Source of the DNA: Rhodospirillales bacterium
GTDB lineage: Bacteria; Pseudomonadota; Alphaproteobacteria; Reyranellales; Reyranellaceae
NCBI GenBank assembly: GCA_016185145.1
Contig: JACPOB010000039.1
Span: 1-60,938, forward strand
Direction of reading: 5' to 3'
DNA length: 60,938 nt
Every line of letters begins with the position of its first letter. The stretch's first letter is position 1. This document shows, in pieces, positions 8,800-17,830 of this stretch. Below the pieces are notes generated by a model. That model worked only from the letters and a program-made list of their open reading frames with translations, made no database searches and was not told the DNA's origin. The translations under genes were made by a program, and so were the position numbers.

Positions 8800-10094
8800 C
8801 CGACAGCTACGCCGTCACCATCGTCCTCGGCCTGCTGATCCTGCTGCTGCTGCTGCGCGTCCCCGTCGCCTTCGGCATCCTCGTGGCCGCCTGTGTCGGC
8901 CTGTGGATGGTGGCGGGCTGGGAGGTCCTGCAGGGCGTGCTCGAGACCGTGCCGCTGTCGTCGGTCTCGAACTACGAATTCATCACCGTGCCGATGTTCC
9001 TGCTGATGGCGGAGTTCGTCATCATCAGCGGCGTGGCCGACGGCATCTTCACCGCCGCGGCGGCCTGGGTCGGACGGGTGCGCGGCGGCCTCGCCATCGC
9101 CACGGCGCTGGCCGGTGCGGGCTTCGCCTCGATCTGCCATTCGAGCACCGCGGCCGCGGCGACATTGTCGGCGACGTCGGTGCCGGCGATGATGCGCGCC
9201 AACTACGAGCCGCGGCTTGCCTACGGCGTCGTGGCGATCTCGGGCACGCTCGGCATGCTGATCCCGCCCAGCGTCGCCATGGTCCTCTACGGGCTGATCG
9301 CCGACGTCAATCTCGGGCGCCTGTTCATCGCCGGCGTGATCCCGAGCGTGGTGGTGGCCGCCACCATCATCCTCACCGTGGTCTTCCTGGTGTGGCTCAA
9401 CCCGGCGAGCGCCCCGCCGGCCCGCAAGCACAGCTGGGCCGAGAAGTGGCGCGCCCTCAAGGTCGCGCTGCCCATGATGGCGCTGTTCCTGGGCGTGGTC
9501 GGCGTCATCTATTCCGGCGTGGCGACGCCCACCGAGGCCTCCGCCATGGGCGCGTTCGGCGCCTTCCTGATCGCGCTTGCCATGAAGCGGCTCGACTTCA
9601 AGGGGACGGTCCATGCCGCCTACCGGGCGGGCAAGACGACCTGCATGGTGCTGCTGGTCGTGATGTGCGCCCACGTCCTCGCCTACTTCCTGGTCATGAC
9701 CCACGTCACCGAGAACCTGCTGGCCTGGGTCGGTACGCTCGGCATGCCGCCGTGGGGCATCCTGATCGTGATCTACGTGATCTACCTGGTGCTAGGATGC
9801 TTCCTCGACCTCGCCGCCATGCTGGTGCTGACCATTCCGGTGGTGCTGCCGCTCATCAAGTCGCTGGGTTACGATCCGGTGTGGTTCGGCATCCTGGTCA
9901 TCGTGCTGGGCGAGGTAGGAATGGTGACGCCGCCGGTCGGCCTCAACGTCTTCGTGGTGGCGCGCGTCACCGGACAGCCCGTGGCGGAAGTCTTCCGCGG
10001 CGTGCTGCCCCACGTGGTGGCCCATCTCTTCGCTGTCGCCATCCTCACCATCTGGCCGGCGCTGGTGCTATGGCTGCCCGGAACGATGAAATGA
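8796..10094 (+). CDS. dctM: TRAP transporter large permease (DctM family)
   Basis: A 432-residue polytopic membrane protein with about 12 hydrophobic segments. DctM features include the N-terminal run LGLLILLLLLRVPVAFGI, the conserved GTLGMLIPPSVAMVLYG and the C-terminal GEVGMVTPPVGLNVFVV. The start is ATG 8796, which overlaps the DctQ stop. It carries the ion-coupled transport path. Its own stop overlaps the start of the TetR regulator, so regulator and transporter are co-expressed. Confidence 0.93.
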   Translation: MTDSYAVTIVLGLLILLLLLRVPVAFGILVAACVGLWMVAGWEVLQGVLETVPLSSVSNYEFITVPMFLLMAEFVIISGVADGIFTAAAAWVGRVRGGLAIATALAGAGFASICHSSTAAAATLSATSVPAMMRANYEPRLAYGVVAISGTLGMLIPPSVAMVLYGLIADVNLGRLFIAGVIPSVVVAATIILTVVFLVWLNPASAPPARKHSWAEKWRALKVALPMMALFLGVVGVIYSGVATPTEASAMGAFGAFLIALAMKRLDFKGTVHAAYRAGKTTCMVLLVVMCAHVLAYFLVMTHVTENLLAWVGTLGMPPWGILIVIYVIYLVLGCFLDLAAMLVLTIPVVLPLIKSLGYDPVWFGILVIVLGEVGMVTPPVGLNVFVVARVTGQPVAEVFRGVLPHVVAHLFAVAILTIWPALVLWLPGTMK

Positions 10095-10711
10095 CCGCCA
10101 GGAAGAAGCCCAAGCTCACGCGCGCCGAGCGGGCACGCGAGAACCGGTCCCGCCTGATCCACGCCGCCCAGGAGGTGGTGGGCCAGCACGGCTATGCCGA
10201 GGCGTCGGTCGCGCGCATCGTCGACCGCGCCGGCCTCGCCCAGGGGACGTTCTATCTCTACTTCGACTCGCGCCAGGACCTCTTCGACCAGCTGCTGCCG
10301 GAGATCGGCGGCGAGGCGCTGGCCTACATCCGCGACGCGGTGAAGGGGACCAAGGGCTTCATGGCGCAGGAGGAGAAGGCGATGAAGGCCTTCTTCGAGT
10401 ACGTCGTCCGCAACCCGGCCTACTTCCGGGTCTTCACCGAAGCCGAGATCGCCGCCCCCGCCGCCTATCTCAAATACACCCGCAAACGTACCGGCAGTTT
10501 CCTCAACGTCGTGACGGCGGCATGGAAGCGCGGCGAGATCAAGGGTTACACCCGGCAGGAACTCGGTGCGCTGACCCAAATGATGCTGGCCGCGCGCGCC
10601 TATCTCTTCCAGGAATACGCCAAGACAGGCCAGGGCCTGCGGATGCCGCCCAAGTGGGTGATCGACGCCTACATGAAGTTCCTGGCAAAAGGCCTCGCCG
10701 GCGGCGACTGA
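10091..10711 (+). CDS. TetR-family transcriptional regulator
   Basis: A 206-residue repressor-type protein. A basic tail (TARKKPKLTRAERARENR) precedes the helix-turn-helix ASVARIVDRAGLAQGTFYLYF (about residues 38-58), followed by a helical ligand-binding domain. It is the last gene of the TRAP operon, joined by an ATGA overlap, and faces the stop of the convergent carboxyltransferase gene four bases away. The shared motif upstream of both flanking operons makes it the likely controller of both; the ligand may be an acyl-CoA or the transported acid (inference). Confidence 0.92.
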   Translation: MTARKKPKLTRAERARENRSRLIHAAQEVVGQHGYAEASVARIVDRAGLAQGTFYLYFDSRQDLFDQLLPEIGGEALAYIRDAVKGTKGFMAQEEKAMKAFFEYVVRNPAYFRVFTEAEIAAPAAYLKYTRKRTGSFLNVVTAAWKRGEIKGYTRQELGALTQMMLAARAYLFQEYAKTGQGLRMPPKWVIDAYMKFLAKGLAGGD

Positions 10712-10714
10712 GCC

Positions 10715-12298
10715 TCAGATCGGCGAGATCGACCGCACGCGCGCCCAGCCGTTGCTGCGCCGGCGGGCGGGCGCATCCTCGAGCGCCCGCACCAGGAGCG
10801 CGCGCGTGTCGCGCGGATCGATCACCTCGTCGAGGTGGAAGTGCTCCGCCGCCCGGAGCGGGCCGAGCTTGCGGCGGATGTCGGCGATCAGCTCGCGACG
10901 CCGTGCCTGGGGATCGGGCGCGGCGTCGATTTCCTGGCGATGGATGATGTCGATCGAGCCTTCCACCGACATGGCGCAGATCTCGGCGCTCGGCCAGACG
11001 AACGTCGCTTCCGCCTCGAAGCTGCCCTGGCCGCCGTTCATCATGATGAAGGCGCCGCCGTAGCCGCGGCGCAGCACGACGCTGAGCCGTGGTACGGTGG
11101 CGCAGCCCAGCTCATAGAGCATGCGCCCCGATCGGCGGCCGAGGCCGGTTCTTTCCGCGGCCGAGCCGACGACGTTGCCCGGCACGTCGATGAAGTAGAC
11201 GAGCGGCAGGCCGAAGGCGTCGCACACCGCGATGAAGTGCGCCGCCTTCTCGCTCGCCGCGACGTCGATCACGCCGGCATTGATGCGCGGCTGGTTGGCG
11301 ATGAAGCCGACCGGCCGGCCCGCCAGGCGGGCGAAGCAGACGACGATGTTGCGCGCGAAGGTCGGCCGGATCTCGAACAGCGAATCGCTGTCGGCGACCA
11401 GCGCCAGGACCCGGCGCACGTCGTAGCCCTTGCGCAGGTTGGTCGGCACGGCATCGAGCAGCGCCTCATCGCGCCGGTCCGCCGGCTCGTCGGTGGCAAC
11501 GACGGGCGGACTCTGCCCGGCATTGGAGGGCAGAAAGGACAGGTAGCGGCGGATCGCCTGCAGGCAGTGCGCCTCGTCGTCGGCGCCGAAATGGGCGATC
11601 CCGGTGGTGTCGACGTGCATGGTGGCGCCGCCCAACGCCTCGGTCTCGATGTCCTCGCCGATCGCCGCCTTGACCAGCGACGGCCCGGCCATGCCCATGG
11701 CCGACTGCTCGCGCACCATGACCACGAAGTCGGCCATCGCCGAATAGTTGGTCGGCCCGGCAAAGGCCGGACCCATGACGGCCGAGACGACCGGCACCCA
11801 GCCTGAGAGGCGGGCGAACAGCTCGAACACCGGCGTGCCCTGGGCGAAAGAGCGGGCATCCTGGCCGTCCTGGATGCGATGCCCGCCACCGTCGTGCAGC
11901 ATGATGAAAGGCATACCGCCGTCGCCGGCGCGGCGCATGGCGCGCAGCATCTTCTGGCGCCCGACATGGCCGATGCTGCCGCCGAGCGTCGTGTAGTCGG
12001 ACGAGCAGATCATGACCGGCCGGCCGTCGATGCGGCCGCTGCCGGTCACCAGCCCGTCGGCCGGTGCGACCAGGCGCGCCGCGCTGTCCCCGGCCTGCAC
12101 CGGCTGGACTAGGCTGCCGACTTCGCGGAAGCTGCCGGCATCGCACAGCAGCGCGACGCGCTCCCGCGCCGTGAGCTTGCCGCGCTTGCGTTGGCGCTCG
12201 ACGGCCGCCGGCCGCCCCGCATCCAGCACCTCGAGGCGCGCCGCATCGATTCCCGCCAGCAGCTCGCGCATGGGCGTCCCCTCCGGGCGCTCCGTCAT
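10715..12298 (-). CDS. Acyl-CoA carboxylase carboxyltransferase (beta) subunit
   Basis: A 527-residue protein with the two crotonase-like carboxyltransferase domains. N-domain features are KLTARERVALLCDAGSF and GHVGRQKMLRA; the C-domain shows RINAGVIDVAASEKAAHFI, YFIDVPGNVVGSAAERTG and RGYGGAFIMMNGG. It transfers CO2 from carboxybiotin to an acyl-CoA. No alpha subunit is adjacent, so the one at 2619-4487 is its probable partner. The start at 12298 overlaps the CoA-transferase stop (ATGA), so the two are one operon. ATG 12271 is an alternative start. Confidence 0.92.
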   Translation of the reverse strand: MTERPEGTPMRELLAGIDAARLEVLDAGRPAAVERQRKRGKLTARERVALLCDAGSFREVGSLVQPVQAGDSAARLVAPADGLVTGSGRIDGRPVMICSSDYTTLGGSIGHVGRQKMLRAMRRAGDGGMPFIMLHDGGGHRIQDGQDARSFAQGTPVFELFARLSGWVPVVSAVMGPAFAGPTNYSAMADFVVMVREQSAMGMAGPSLVKAAIGEDIETEALGGATMHVDTTGIAHFGADDEAHCLQAIRRYLSFLPSNAGQSPPVVATDEPADRRDEALLDAVPTNLRKGYDVRRVLALVADSDSLFEIRPTFARNIVVCFARLAGRPVGFIANQPRINAGVIDVAASEKAAHFIAVCDAFGLPLVYFIDVPGNVVGSAAERTGLGRRSGRMLYELGCATVPRLSVVLRRGYGGAFIMMNGGQGSFEAEATFVWPSAEICAMSVEGSIDIIHRQEIDAAPDPQARRRELIADIRRKLGPLRAAEHFHLDEVIDPRDTRALLVRALEDAPARRRSNGWARVRSISPI

Positions 12299-13545
12299 GC
12301 GGCGGACCGGCCGAAGGCTCCGGCGGCGGCGGCGGCGCGAACCTGCTCGGGCGTGTAGTTCAGCACCCGCGACAACACTTCTGCGGTATCGGCGCCCAGC
12401 AACGGCGCGGCGACGGGGCTCGCAACAGGCGTCTCGGAGAAATGCACGGGCAGGCCGACATTTGGGATCGTGCCCAGCGTCGGATGGGGAATTTCGCTCA
12501 GCAGCCCCAGTTCGGCGATCTCGGGCGCGTCCATCGCCTCGCCCACCGTGCGGATGGCGCCGCCTGGGACGCCGGCCTCGTGCATGCGGCTGAGCCACAT
12601 CGCCCGCGCGCCCTGCTTCAGCCGTCCGGAGATCAGCCCGATCAGCTTCCTCGTGTTGTCCCGGCGTCTGCGGCTGTCGGCATAGTCCGGATCGTCGGCC
12701 AGTTGCGGATCCTGCAGGACCTCGCGCGCAAAGCGCTGGAAGGTGCGGTCGTTGGCGCAGGCCAGATAGATCGGCCCGTCGGCTGTCTCGAAGGCGCCAA
12801 CCGGGCTGGCCGTCGCCTGGATATTGCCGAAGCGGGTGGGCGACACGCCGGTCGCCAGATAGGCCAGCGAAAAGTTGCCCAGCATGTTGACCGCGGTCTC
12901 GATCATCGTCGTCTCGATGTACTGCCCCCTGCCCGTACGCCCGCGCGCCAGCAGCGCGGCCTGAATGGCATTGGCCGACATCATCGCGGTTGAGATGTCC
13001 ATGATCGACGGCCCGGCGCGATAGCCCGGCTGCTCGGCCGGATCGCCGTTCATCGAGATGAAGCCGCTTTCCGCCTGCACGATCGGATCGAAGCCGCTGC
13101 GCCGGGCGTAGGGCCCGCTGCGGCCATAGGCCGAGATCGAGCAATAGATCAGCCCGGGATTGCCCTTCGACACGGTCTCATAGTCGAGCCCGAGCCGGGC
13201 CATCACTCCGGTCGAGAAGTTCTCGACGACGATGTCGGCCTCCTCGATCAGGCGCTTGGCGATGGCAAGGCCTTCAGCGGCCTTGAGATCGAGCGCCACG
13301 CTCCGCTTGTTGCGGTTGACCCAGAGATAGGGAACGCCTTCGCCGCCTAGCGTCGGCGGATAGTTGCGGAAGGCGTCGCCCTCACCTGCGCTTTCGATCT
13401 TGATCACTTCGGCGCCGAAGTCGGCCAGGATCATCGTTGCGTAGGGGCCCGCGATGAAATGCGAAAAGTCGACCACCCGCACATCGGCAAGCGGCGTCGG
13501 TTTTCCGCTGTCGCGCGGACGAGGTGACGGAAGCTTTGGCGGCAA
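12295..13545 (-). CDS. Family III CoA transferase (CaiB/BaiF)
   Basis: A 416-residue protein that would move CoA between an acyl-CoA donor and a carboxylic acid. It shows VRVVDFSHFIAGPYATMILADFGAEVIKIE-type N-terminal architecture and the catalytic Asp at D153 in GFDPIVQAESG. The start is TTG, backed by AAGGAAAG about seven bases upstream; no good ATG exists nearby. It would activate an imported acid as its CoA thioester for the carboxyltransferase encoded next. A candidate operator lies 62 bases upstream of the start. Confidence 0.92.
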   Translation of the reverse strand: MPPKLPSPRPRDSGKPTPLADVRVVDFSHFIAGPYATMILADFGAEVIKIESAGEGDAFRNYPPTLGGEGVPYLWVNRNKRSVALDLKAAEGLAIAKRLIEEADIVVENFSTGVMARLGLDYETVSKGNPGLIYCSISAYGRSGPYARRSGFDPIVQAESGFISMNGDPAEQPGYRAGPSIMDISTAMMSANAIQAALLARGRTGRGQYIETTMIETAVNMLGNFSLAYLATGVSPTRFGNIQATASPVGAFETADGPIYLACANDRTFQRFAREVLQDPQLADDPDYADSRRRRDNTRKLIGLISGRLKQGARAMWLSRMHEAGVPGGAIRTVGEAMDAPEIAELGLLSEIPHPTLGTIPNVGLPVHFSETPVASPVAAPLLGADTAEVLSRVLNYTPEQVRAAAAAGAFGRSAA

Positions 13546-13606
13546 GGTCGTCTTTCCTTCGGGCGGTGCGATCGGCAGTCTAGGCAGGGCCCACCAGAGT
13601 CACAAC

Positions 13607-13632
13607 AATATGAACTATGAACCACCAGTCAT
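13607..13632 (-). promoter_or_regulatory. Candidate TetR operator, site 2 (upstream of CoA transferase operon)
   Basis: Read on the minus strand this block has ATGACT, two bases, TGGTTCAT, three bases, TCATATT, matching the block at 7088-7113 in 22 of 26 positions. It lies between the amidase and CoA-transferase genes and points towards the latter. The two copies flank the TetR gene at about 3 kb on either side, in front of two convergent operons. Confidence 0.6.
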
Positions 13633-13665
13633 TTCCGGCATCGGGCCTTGCAAAATCGAGGCACC

Positions 13666-15108
13666 TCAGTCCCTGTAGCTCTGCGGCACAGGGCAAGCCG
13701 GCAGGAGCTTCTCCAGCGTCTTGGCGACGCCGAGCAGTCTGGCGTCGTTCCAGCGCTTTCCGGTGAGCTGCAGGCCGATCGGCAGCCCCTCTTTCGAGAA
13801 GCCGCAGGGCAATACGATCGACGGCTGCCCCGTGAGGTTGGCGAGAAAATTGTAGGCCGTGCCGGCAAAGAAATAGAAATGCGGCGTGCCGTCGATCACC
13901 AAGGGCTCGGTCTGCTTTTGTCGGATGAAGGCGGCATCCGGCATCACCGGCATCAACCAGGCATCGTAGTCGTCGAGGAAGGACTCGCATTGCCGCATGA
14001 CCTGGTCGCGCCGGTCGAGCACGGCGAACAGCTCGGCGAGATCGAGCCGCGCCGTGCGGCCGGCCGAGCGCTCCGTCGGATCGGGTGAGCTGATCATCCC
14101 GAACGTGGGTTCGCGCTCGGCGAGCGGCTGCAGGGCGCGCACCTGGTAGTGAAAAAGGTCGGCCCAGTCGTCCCAACCCTGCTGCCAGTCGAGGCCCTTG
14201 GGCTCGGCGCGCTTCACCTTGGCACCGGCTTTGCTCAGCAGGCGAACCGTCTGCTGTACGACAGACGAGGTGTCAGCCGAGACCTTCACCAGGGGATTGC
14301 TGTCGATGAACGCGATGCGAAGGTCCTCGGGCCTGGCGGCCGGCGCGGCACCGAGCGCCACGGGCGGCGCCTCGGCCTCGTTGCCGTCGGGGCCGGCGAT
14401 GATGCGCAGCGCCGTCTCGAGATCGTCGACCGATCGTGCCAGCGGGCCGAACACGCCCATCCAGCGAACGGTGCGCGTCTGGCCGGGCAGGCATGGCACG
14501 TGGCCGCGGCCCGGCACCCGCCACTCGCTGGGCTTGAGCGCAAAGATGCCGTTGTAATGCGCGGGGTTCCTGACCGAGCCGCCGATGTCGCTGCCGAGCT
14601 CGAGCGGCGACAGGCGCGCGGCGATGGCGACTGCTCCGCCCCCGGTCGAGCCGCCGGCCGCACGCCGGTCGTCCCAGGCGTTCTTGGTCGTGCCGAACAG
14701 CGGGCTGTCTGTCTGAAAGTCGGCGCACAGCTCGGGCACATTGGTCTTGCCCAGGATCACCGCACCCGCCGCGCGCAGGCGGCCGACCAGGCTCGCATCC
14801 TCGGCGGCGACATTGTCCTTGAGCGGCGGATGGCTGGACGTGGTGTGCAGCCCCGTGACGTCGAACGCTTCCTTGATCGTGATGGGCACGCCGTGCAGCG
14901 GGCCGAGCTGCTTCTTCCTTGCCCGTGCACGATCCGCCGCGCGCGCTGCCTTGAGCGCGCCGTCGCGATCGACCACGACCAGTGCATTGAGCGGTCCGTT
15001 CAGTCGGGCGATGCGCTGCAAATGCGCCTCGGTCGCCTCGACCGAGCTCAGGCGACCGTTTCGTATGGCGCGGGCAAGCCGCGTCGCCGTCTCAAAGCAC
15101 GGATTCAT
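13666..15108 (-). CDS. Amidase (amidase-signature family)
   Basis: A 480-residue hydrolase. The Ser-Ser-Lys triad is visible: K79 in PITIKEAFD, S154 in AGGSTGGGA and S178 in GSDIGGSVRNPA. The usual GGSSGG has Thr at its second Ser, which is not the catalytic one. Such enzymes hydrolyse amides to acids and ammonia; the substrate is unknown. ATG 15108 has AGGGGG about seven bases upstream. It is divergent from the reductase at 15190 and its stop faces away from the CoA transferase promoter. Confidence 0.92.
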   Translation of the reverse strand: MNPCFETATRLARAIRNGRLSSVEATEAHLQRIARLNGPLNALVVVDRDGALKAARAADRARARKKQLGPLHGVPITIKEAFDVTGLHTTSSHPPLKDNVAAEDASLVGRLRAAGAVILGKTNVPELCADFQTDSPLFGTTKNAWDDRRAAGGSTGGGAVAIAARLSPLELGSDIGGSVRNPAHYNGIFALKPSEWRVPGRGHVPCLPGQTRTVRWMGVFGPLARSVDDLETALRIIAGPDGNEAEAPPVALGAAPAARPEDLRIAFIDSNPLVKVSADTSSVVQQTVRLLSKAGAKVKRAEPKGLDWQQGWDDWADLFHYQVRALQPLAEREPTFGMISSPDPTERSAGRTARLDLAELFAVLDRRDQVMRQCESFLDDYDAWLMPVMPDAAFIRQKQTEPLVIDGTPHFYFFAGTAYNFLANLTGQPSIVLPCGFSKEGLPIGLQLTGKRWNDARLLGVAKTLEKLLPACPVPQSYRD

Positions 15109-15166
15109 GCATGTCCCCCTTGCACGGCTCGGACACTAGCCGCCTCACCCGCGCCCGGCTATAGAG

Positions 15167-15183
15167 CCCAAGGTAATCTTGGG
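15167..15183. promoter_or_regulatory. Short inverted repeat before the reductase start
   Basis: CCCAAG and CTTGGG are separated by GTAAT, immediately upstream of the ATG at 15190 in the 81-base gap between divergent genes. It could be an operator or a small mRNA hairpin that partly hides the G-rich ribosome-binding region. No regulator gene is adjacent. Confidence 0.3.
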
Positions 15184-15189
15184 GGCGCC

Positions 15190-16041
15190 ATGAGTTTGGC
15201 TCGCAAAACACTGTTCGTGACCGGTGCCAGCCGGGGCATCGGACTCGCCATCGCGCTCGCCGCTGCACGCGACGGCGCCAACGTCGCCATCGCCGCCAAG
15301 ACGGTGAAACCCGATCCCAGATTGCCCGGCACCATCTTCACCGCCGCCGAGGAGGTCGAGAAGGCGGGCGGCAAGGCGCTGCCGCTGCCCTGCGACATCC
15401 GTGACGAGCAGAGCGTGGAGAAGTCGGTGGCCGAGACCGTAGCCAGGTTCGGCGGCATCGACATCCTGGTCAACAATGCCAGCGCGATCAGCCTCACCGG
15501 CACGCTCGCCACTCAGATGAAGCGCTACGACCTGATGCACCAGATCAACGCGCGCGGCACCTACATGGTCTCGCAGAAGTGCATCCCGCATCTGTTGAAG
15601 GCAGAGAACCCGCACGTGCTGAACCTGTCGCCGCCGCTCGACTTCGACGTGAAGTGGTTTTCCAACCACGCGGCCTACACCCTCGCCAAGTTCGGCATGT
15701 CGGTCTACGCCTGGGCGATGGCCGAGGAGTTCAAAGGCAGGATCGCCTTCAACTGCCTGTGGCCGCGCACCGGCATCGCGACGGCGGCGATCCAGAACAT
15801 TCTAGGCGGCGAGGACGGCATGAAGCGCTGCCGCAAGCCCGAGATCATGGCCGATGCGGCCCATGCCATCCTCAACAAGCCGGCTAAGACATGCACCGGC
15901 AACTTCTTCATCGATGACGAGGTCTTGGCTGCCGAGGGCGTCACCAATTTCGACAAGTACGCCGTGTCTCCCGGCACGCCGCTGATGCCCGACTTCTTCG
16001 TGCCCGCCGAAGGCGCGCGCACGGTCGTCGGACGGGCGTAG
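15190..16041 (+). CDS. Short-chain dehydrogenase/reductase, HSDL2-like
   Basis: A 283-residue Rossmann-fold enzyme with the cofactor loop TGASRGIG, NNAS after strand 4 and the catalytic pair in YTLAKFG. The insertion after TVKPDPRLPGTIF and the LSPPLDFD segment match HSDL2-type (hydroxysteroid dehydrogenase-like 2) proteins, which are usually NADP-dependent and linked to fatty-acid metabolism. The start follows a G-rich stretch (GGGGGCGCC). Four bases separate it from the hydrolase downstream, so the two form an operon. Confidence 0.9.
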   Translation: MSLARKTLFVTGASRGIGLAIALAAARDGANVAIAAKTVKPDPRLPGTIFTAAEEVEKAGGKALPLPCDIRDEQSVEKSVAETVARFGGIDILVNNASAISLTGTLATQMKRYDLMHQINARGTYMVSQKCIPHLLKAENPHVLNLSPPLDFDVKWFSNHAAYTLAKFGMSVYAWAMAEEFKGRIAFNCLWPRTGIATAAIQNILGGEDGMKRCRKPEIMADAAHAILNKPAKTCTGNFFIDDEVLAAEGVTNFDKYAVSPGTPLMPDFFVPAEGARTVVGRA

Positions 16042-16045
16042 GATC

Positions 16046-16765
16046 GTGGCAACTTTCCTGCTCGTCCACGGCGCCTGCACCGGCGGCTGGTGCTGGGAAA
16101 AGGTCGCGCCGCTGCTCGAAGCCAACGGCCACAAGGTCTGTGCTCCCGACATGCCGGGCCTGGGCAAGGACCACACGCCGCCGGCCAACGTCACCCTGGC
16201 GGACAATGTCGAGAAGGTCTCGCGGCTGCTCGACAAGATGGAGGAGCAGGTCGTGCTGGTCGGCCACTCGCTGGGCGGCGTCACCATCAGCGCTGTCGCC
16301 GAGGCGCGGCGTCGCAAGCTCAAGGCGCTGGTCTATCTCTGCGCGCTGCTGCCGACCTCGGGCAAGTGCGGCAGGGACATGACGTCGCTCGAACCCGATA
16401 CGATGTTCCGGCTGTCGCGTCAGGTGAGCCCTGACGGCCTCACCTACACCTTCGCGCGCGACAAGCTGCCGGCGCTGTTCTACGCCGACGTCTCGCCCGA
16501 GGACCGCTACAAGGCCATGGAGCGCCTGCGACCGCAGCCGATCTCGATCTCGACCACGCCGGTGACGCTGACCGAGGACCGCTTCGGATCGGTGCCGCGC
16601 TGGTACATCGAGTGCACGCACGACCTTGCCGTGCGCGTCAAGCTGCAGCGCCTGATGGTCAAGATGACCCCGTGCAAGGTCGTCACCATGGAATGCGGCC
16701 ACTCGCCCTTCTTCAGCAACCCCGAGGAGCTGGTCGAGCACCTGGAGGCGATCGCGCGGTCTTAG
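16046..16765 (+). CDS. Alpha/beta hydrolase (esterase/hydroxynitrile-lyase-like)
   Basis: A 239-residue enzyme with the oxyanion segment LVHGACTGGWCWE, nucleophile S75 in VGHSLGG, an Asp in CTHDLAV and a late His in MECGHSPFF. The HGA-x-x-GGWCW start is typical of the plant-type esterase, hydroxynitrile lyase and pyrethroid hydrolase group. GTG start, four bases after the reductase stop. Its TAG stop lies at the left edge of a nested palindrome that also holds the stop of the convergent gene. Confidence 0.88.
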   Translation: MATFLLVHGACTGGWCWEKVAPLLEANGHKVCAPDMPGLGKDHTPPANVTLADNVEKVSRLLDKMEEQVVLVGHSLGGVTISAVAEARRRKLKALVYLCALLPTSGKCGRDMTSLEPDTMFRLSRQVSPDGLTYTFARDKLPALFYADVSPEDRYKAMERLRPQPISISTTPVTLTEDRFGSVPRWYIECTHDLAVRVKLQRLMVKMTPCKVVTMECGHSPFFSNPEELVEHLEAIARS

Positions 16766-16899
16766 CTGGGGGCGCGCCACTCCAGTGGCGCGATCAGAAT
16801 CTTCCGGACCGCGAGCTTCCAGCTCGCTCATGACTCATGAGCGAGCTGGATGCGCGCGGTCCGGAAGACCATGACGCGAGTGGCGCGCCCCCCAAGCTA
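16766..16899. repeat. Nested palindrome: family B inside family E
   Basis: The outer arms are GGGGGCGCGCCACT (16768-16781) and its complement AGTGGCGCGCCCCC (16879-16892). Inside lies a family B element, CTTCCGGACC to GGTCCGGAAG (16801-16867). The inner left hairpin reads GCGAGCTTCCAGCTCGC, while the right one, GCGAGCTGGATGCGCGC, is a hybrid of two tip types. The whole unit separates convergent genes whose TAG stops are themselves part of the symmetry, so it may serve as a two-way terminator. Confidence 0.88.
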
Positions 16900-17751
16900 A
16901 TCGAAGAAGGCGAAGGTCCTGGTCTCGATGCTTTCGCGCGGCTTCGGGTTCCTGGGCGAGGTCGGATCGTCGAACGCCGAGTGCAGGGAGAACCGGGCGC
17001 GGCCGTCCTTCATTGAGTCGTAGCACTTGATGAGGACAGCTTCGTCGCGCGTCATGCGCGGGAAGTAGTACCAGCGATGGTCGGCGTTGTAGACGCCGAC
17101 ATAGATCTCGCCGGTGCGATCGGCATAGACCAGGTCGCAGACCGCGAGATCGCGCGGCGCGATGCTCTCGGAATCGACGAAGCCCAAGGGCGACATCTCG
17201 ACCGGATCGTGGGCGACGTTGCGCCACACGTTGATCTCGACGAAGCGCTTCTTCAGCCGCGCCTCTGCCTCGTCGGGCGGCAACAGGTCGCGCACGCGCT
17301 GCGGACCCGACTTTTCGGTGTAGTCGTTGTGCACGCTTCGGACGGGCGCACGATGGCCGCGCTCGACGCCGTGATCGGCGGCACGGATGGTGTAGTCGAA
17401 CACCACGACCTTCGACGCCCCGGTCCGGCGCTTGATCAGCGCCTCGACCTCGGGTTCATAGACGCGCTTGATCTCGTCCTTGTCGTAGAAATCGCGCACC
17501 GCCGTCTCGTGCGGCGCCAGGACGAAGGCCTGGCGGTCGAGCGACAGATCCTTCAACAGCGGCCGCGCATTGTGGATGCGCACCTTGAAATCGCGGTAGT
17601 TGCCTTCACGCCGCGCCACGCCGGTGCCGATCGGCGGATTGTAGGTCACCGGCTTGATGCTCAAATCGGCGAGATAAGGAACGCCGGCCTCCACCCAATC
17701 GGCGACGGGCGGAGCGGCAGCGGTCGACTGGGCAGTCTGGACAGACGGCAT
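16897..17751 (-). CDS. CmcJ/NvfI-type oxidoreductase
   Basis: A 284-residue protein resembling the CmcJ/NvfI and GA4-desaturase-like group of iron-dependent oxygenases. An HxD pair is visible at H141 and D143 in RSVHNDYTEKSG, with conserved EINVWRN after it, DSESIAPRDLAVCDL, and a late His in SLHSAFDDP. These would supply the iron ligands. The start has GAGGA upstream. It is the last gene of a leftward operon starting with the Liv transporter and would oxidise the imported compound or an intermediate (inference). Confidence 0.8.
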   Translation of the reverse strand: MPSVQTAQSTAAAPPVADWVEAGVPYLADLSIKPVTYNPPIGTGVARREGNYRDFKVRIHNARPLLKDLSLDRQAFVLAPHETAVRDFYDKDEIKRVYEPEVEALIKRRTGASKVVVFDYTIRAADHGVERGHRAPVRSVHNDYTEKSGPQRVRDLLPPDEAEARLKKRFVEINVWRNVAHDPVEMSPLGFVDSESIAPRDLAVCDLVYADRTGEIYVGVYNADHRWYYFPRMTRDEAVLIKCYDSMKDGRARFSLHSAFDDPTSPRNPKPRESIETRTFAFFD

Positions 17752-17830
17752 GACAAGGTCCTCTTCCCAGGAAGATCGGGCTTAGATTACGCATTTCGAG
17801 CCTGGGGCCCCATGAAAAGACCTCATGGCC

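Noticed and set aside
10715..13144. Single 809-residue fused reading frame covering part of the CoA transferase and the whole carboxyltransferase
   Set aside because: The first part is an out-of-frame reading of the CoA transferase gene. The two proteins are separate, with an ATGA overlap at 12295-12298.
16766..16899. Insertion sequence with terminal inverted repeats
   Set aside because: The element is about 130 bases long, has no room for a transposase and none is encoded anywhere in the window.
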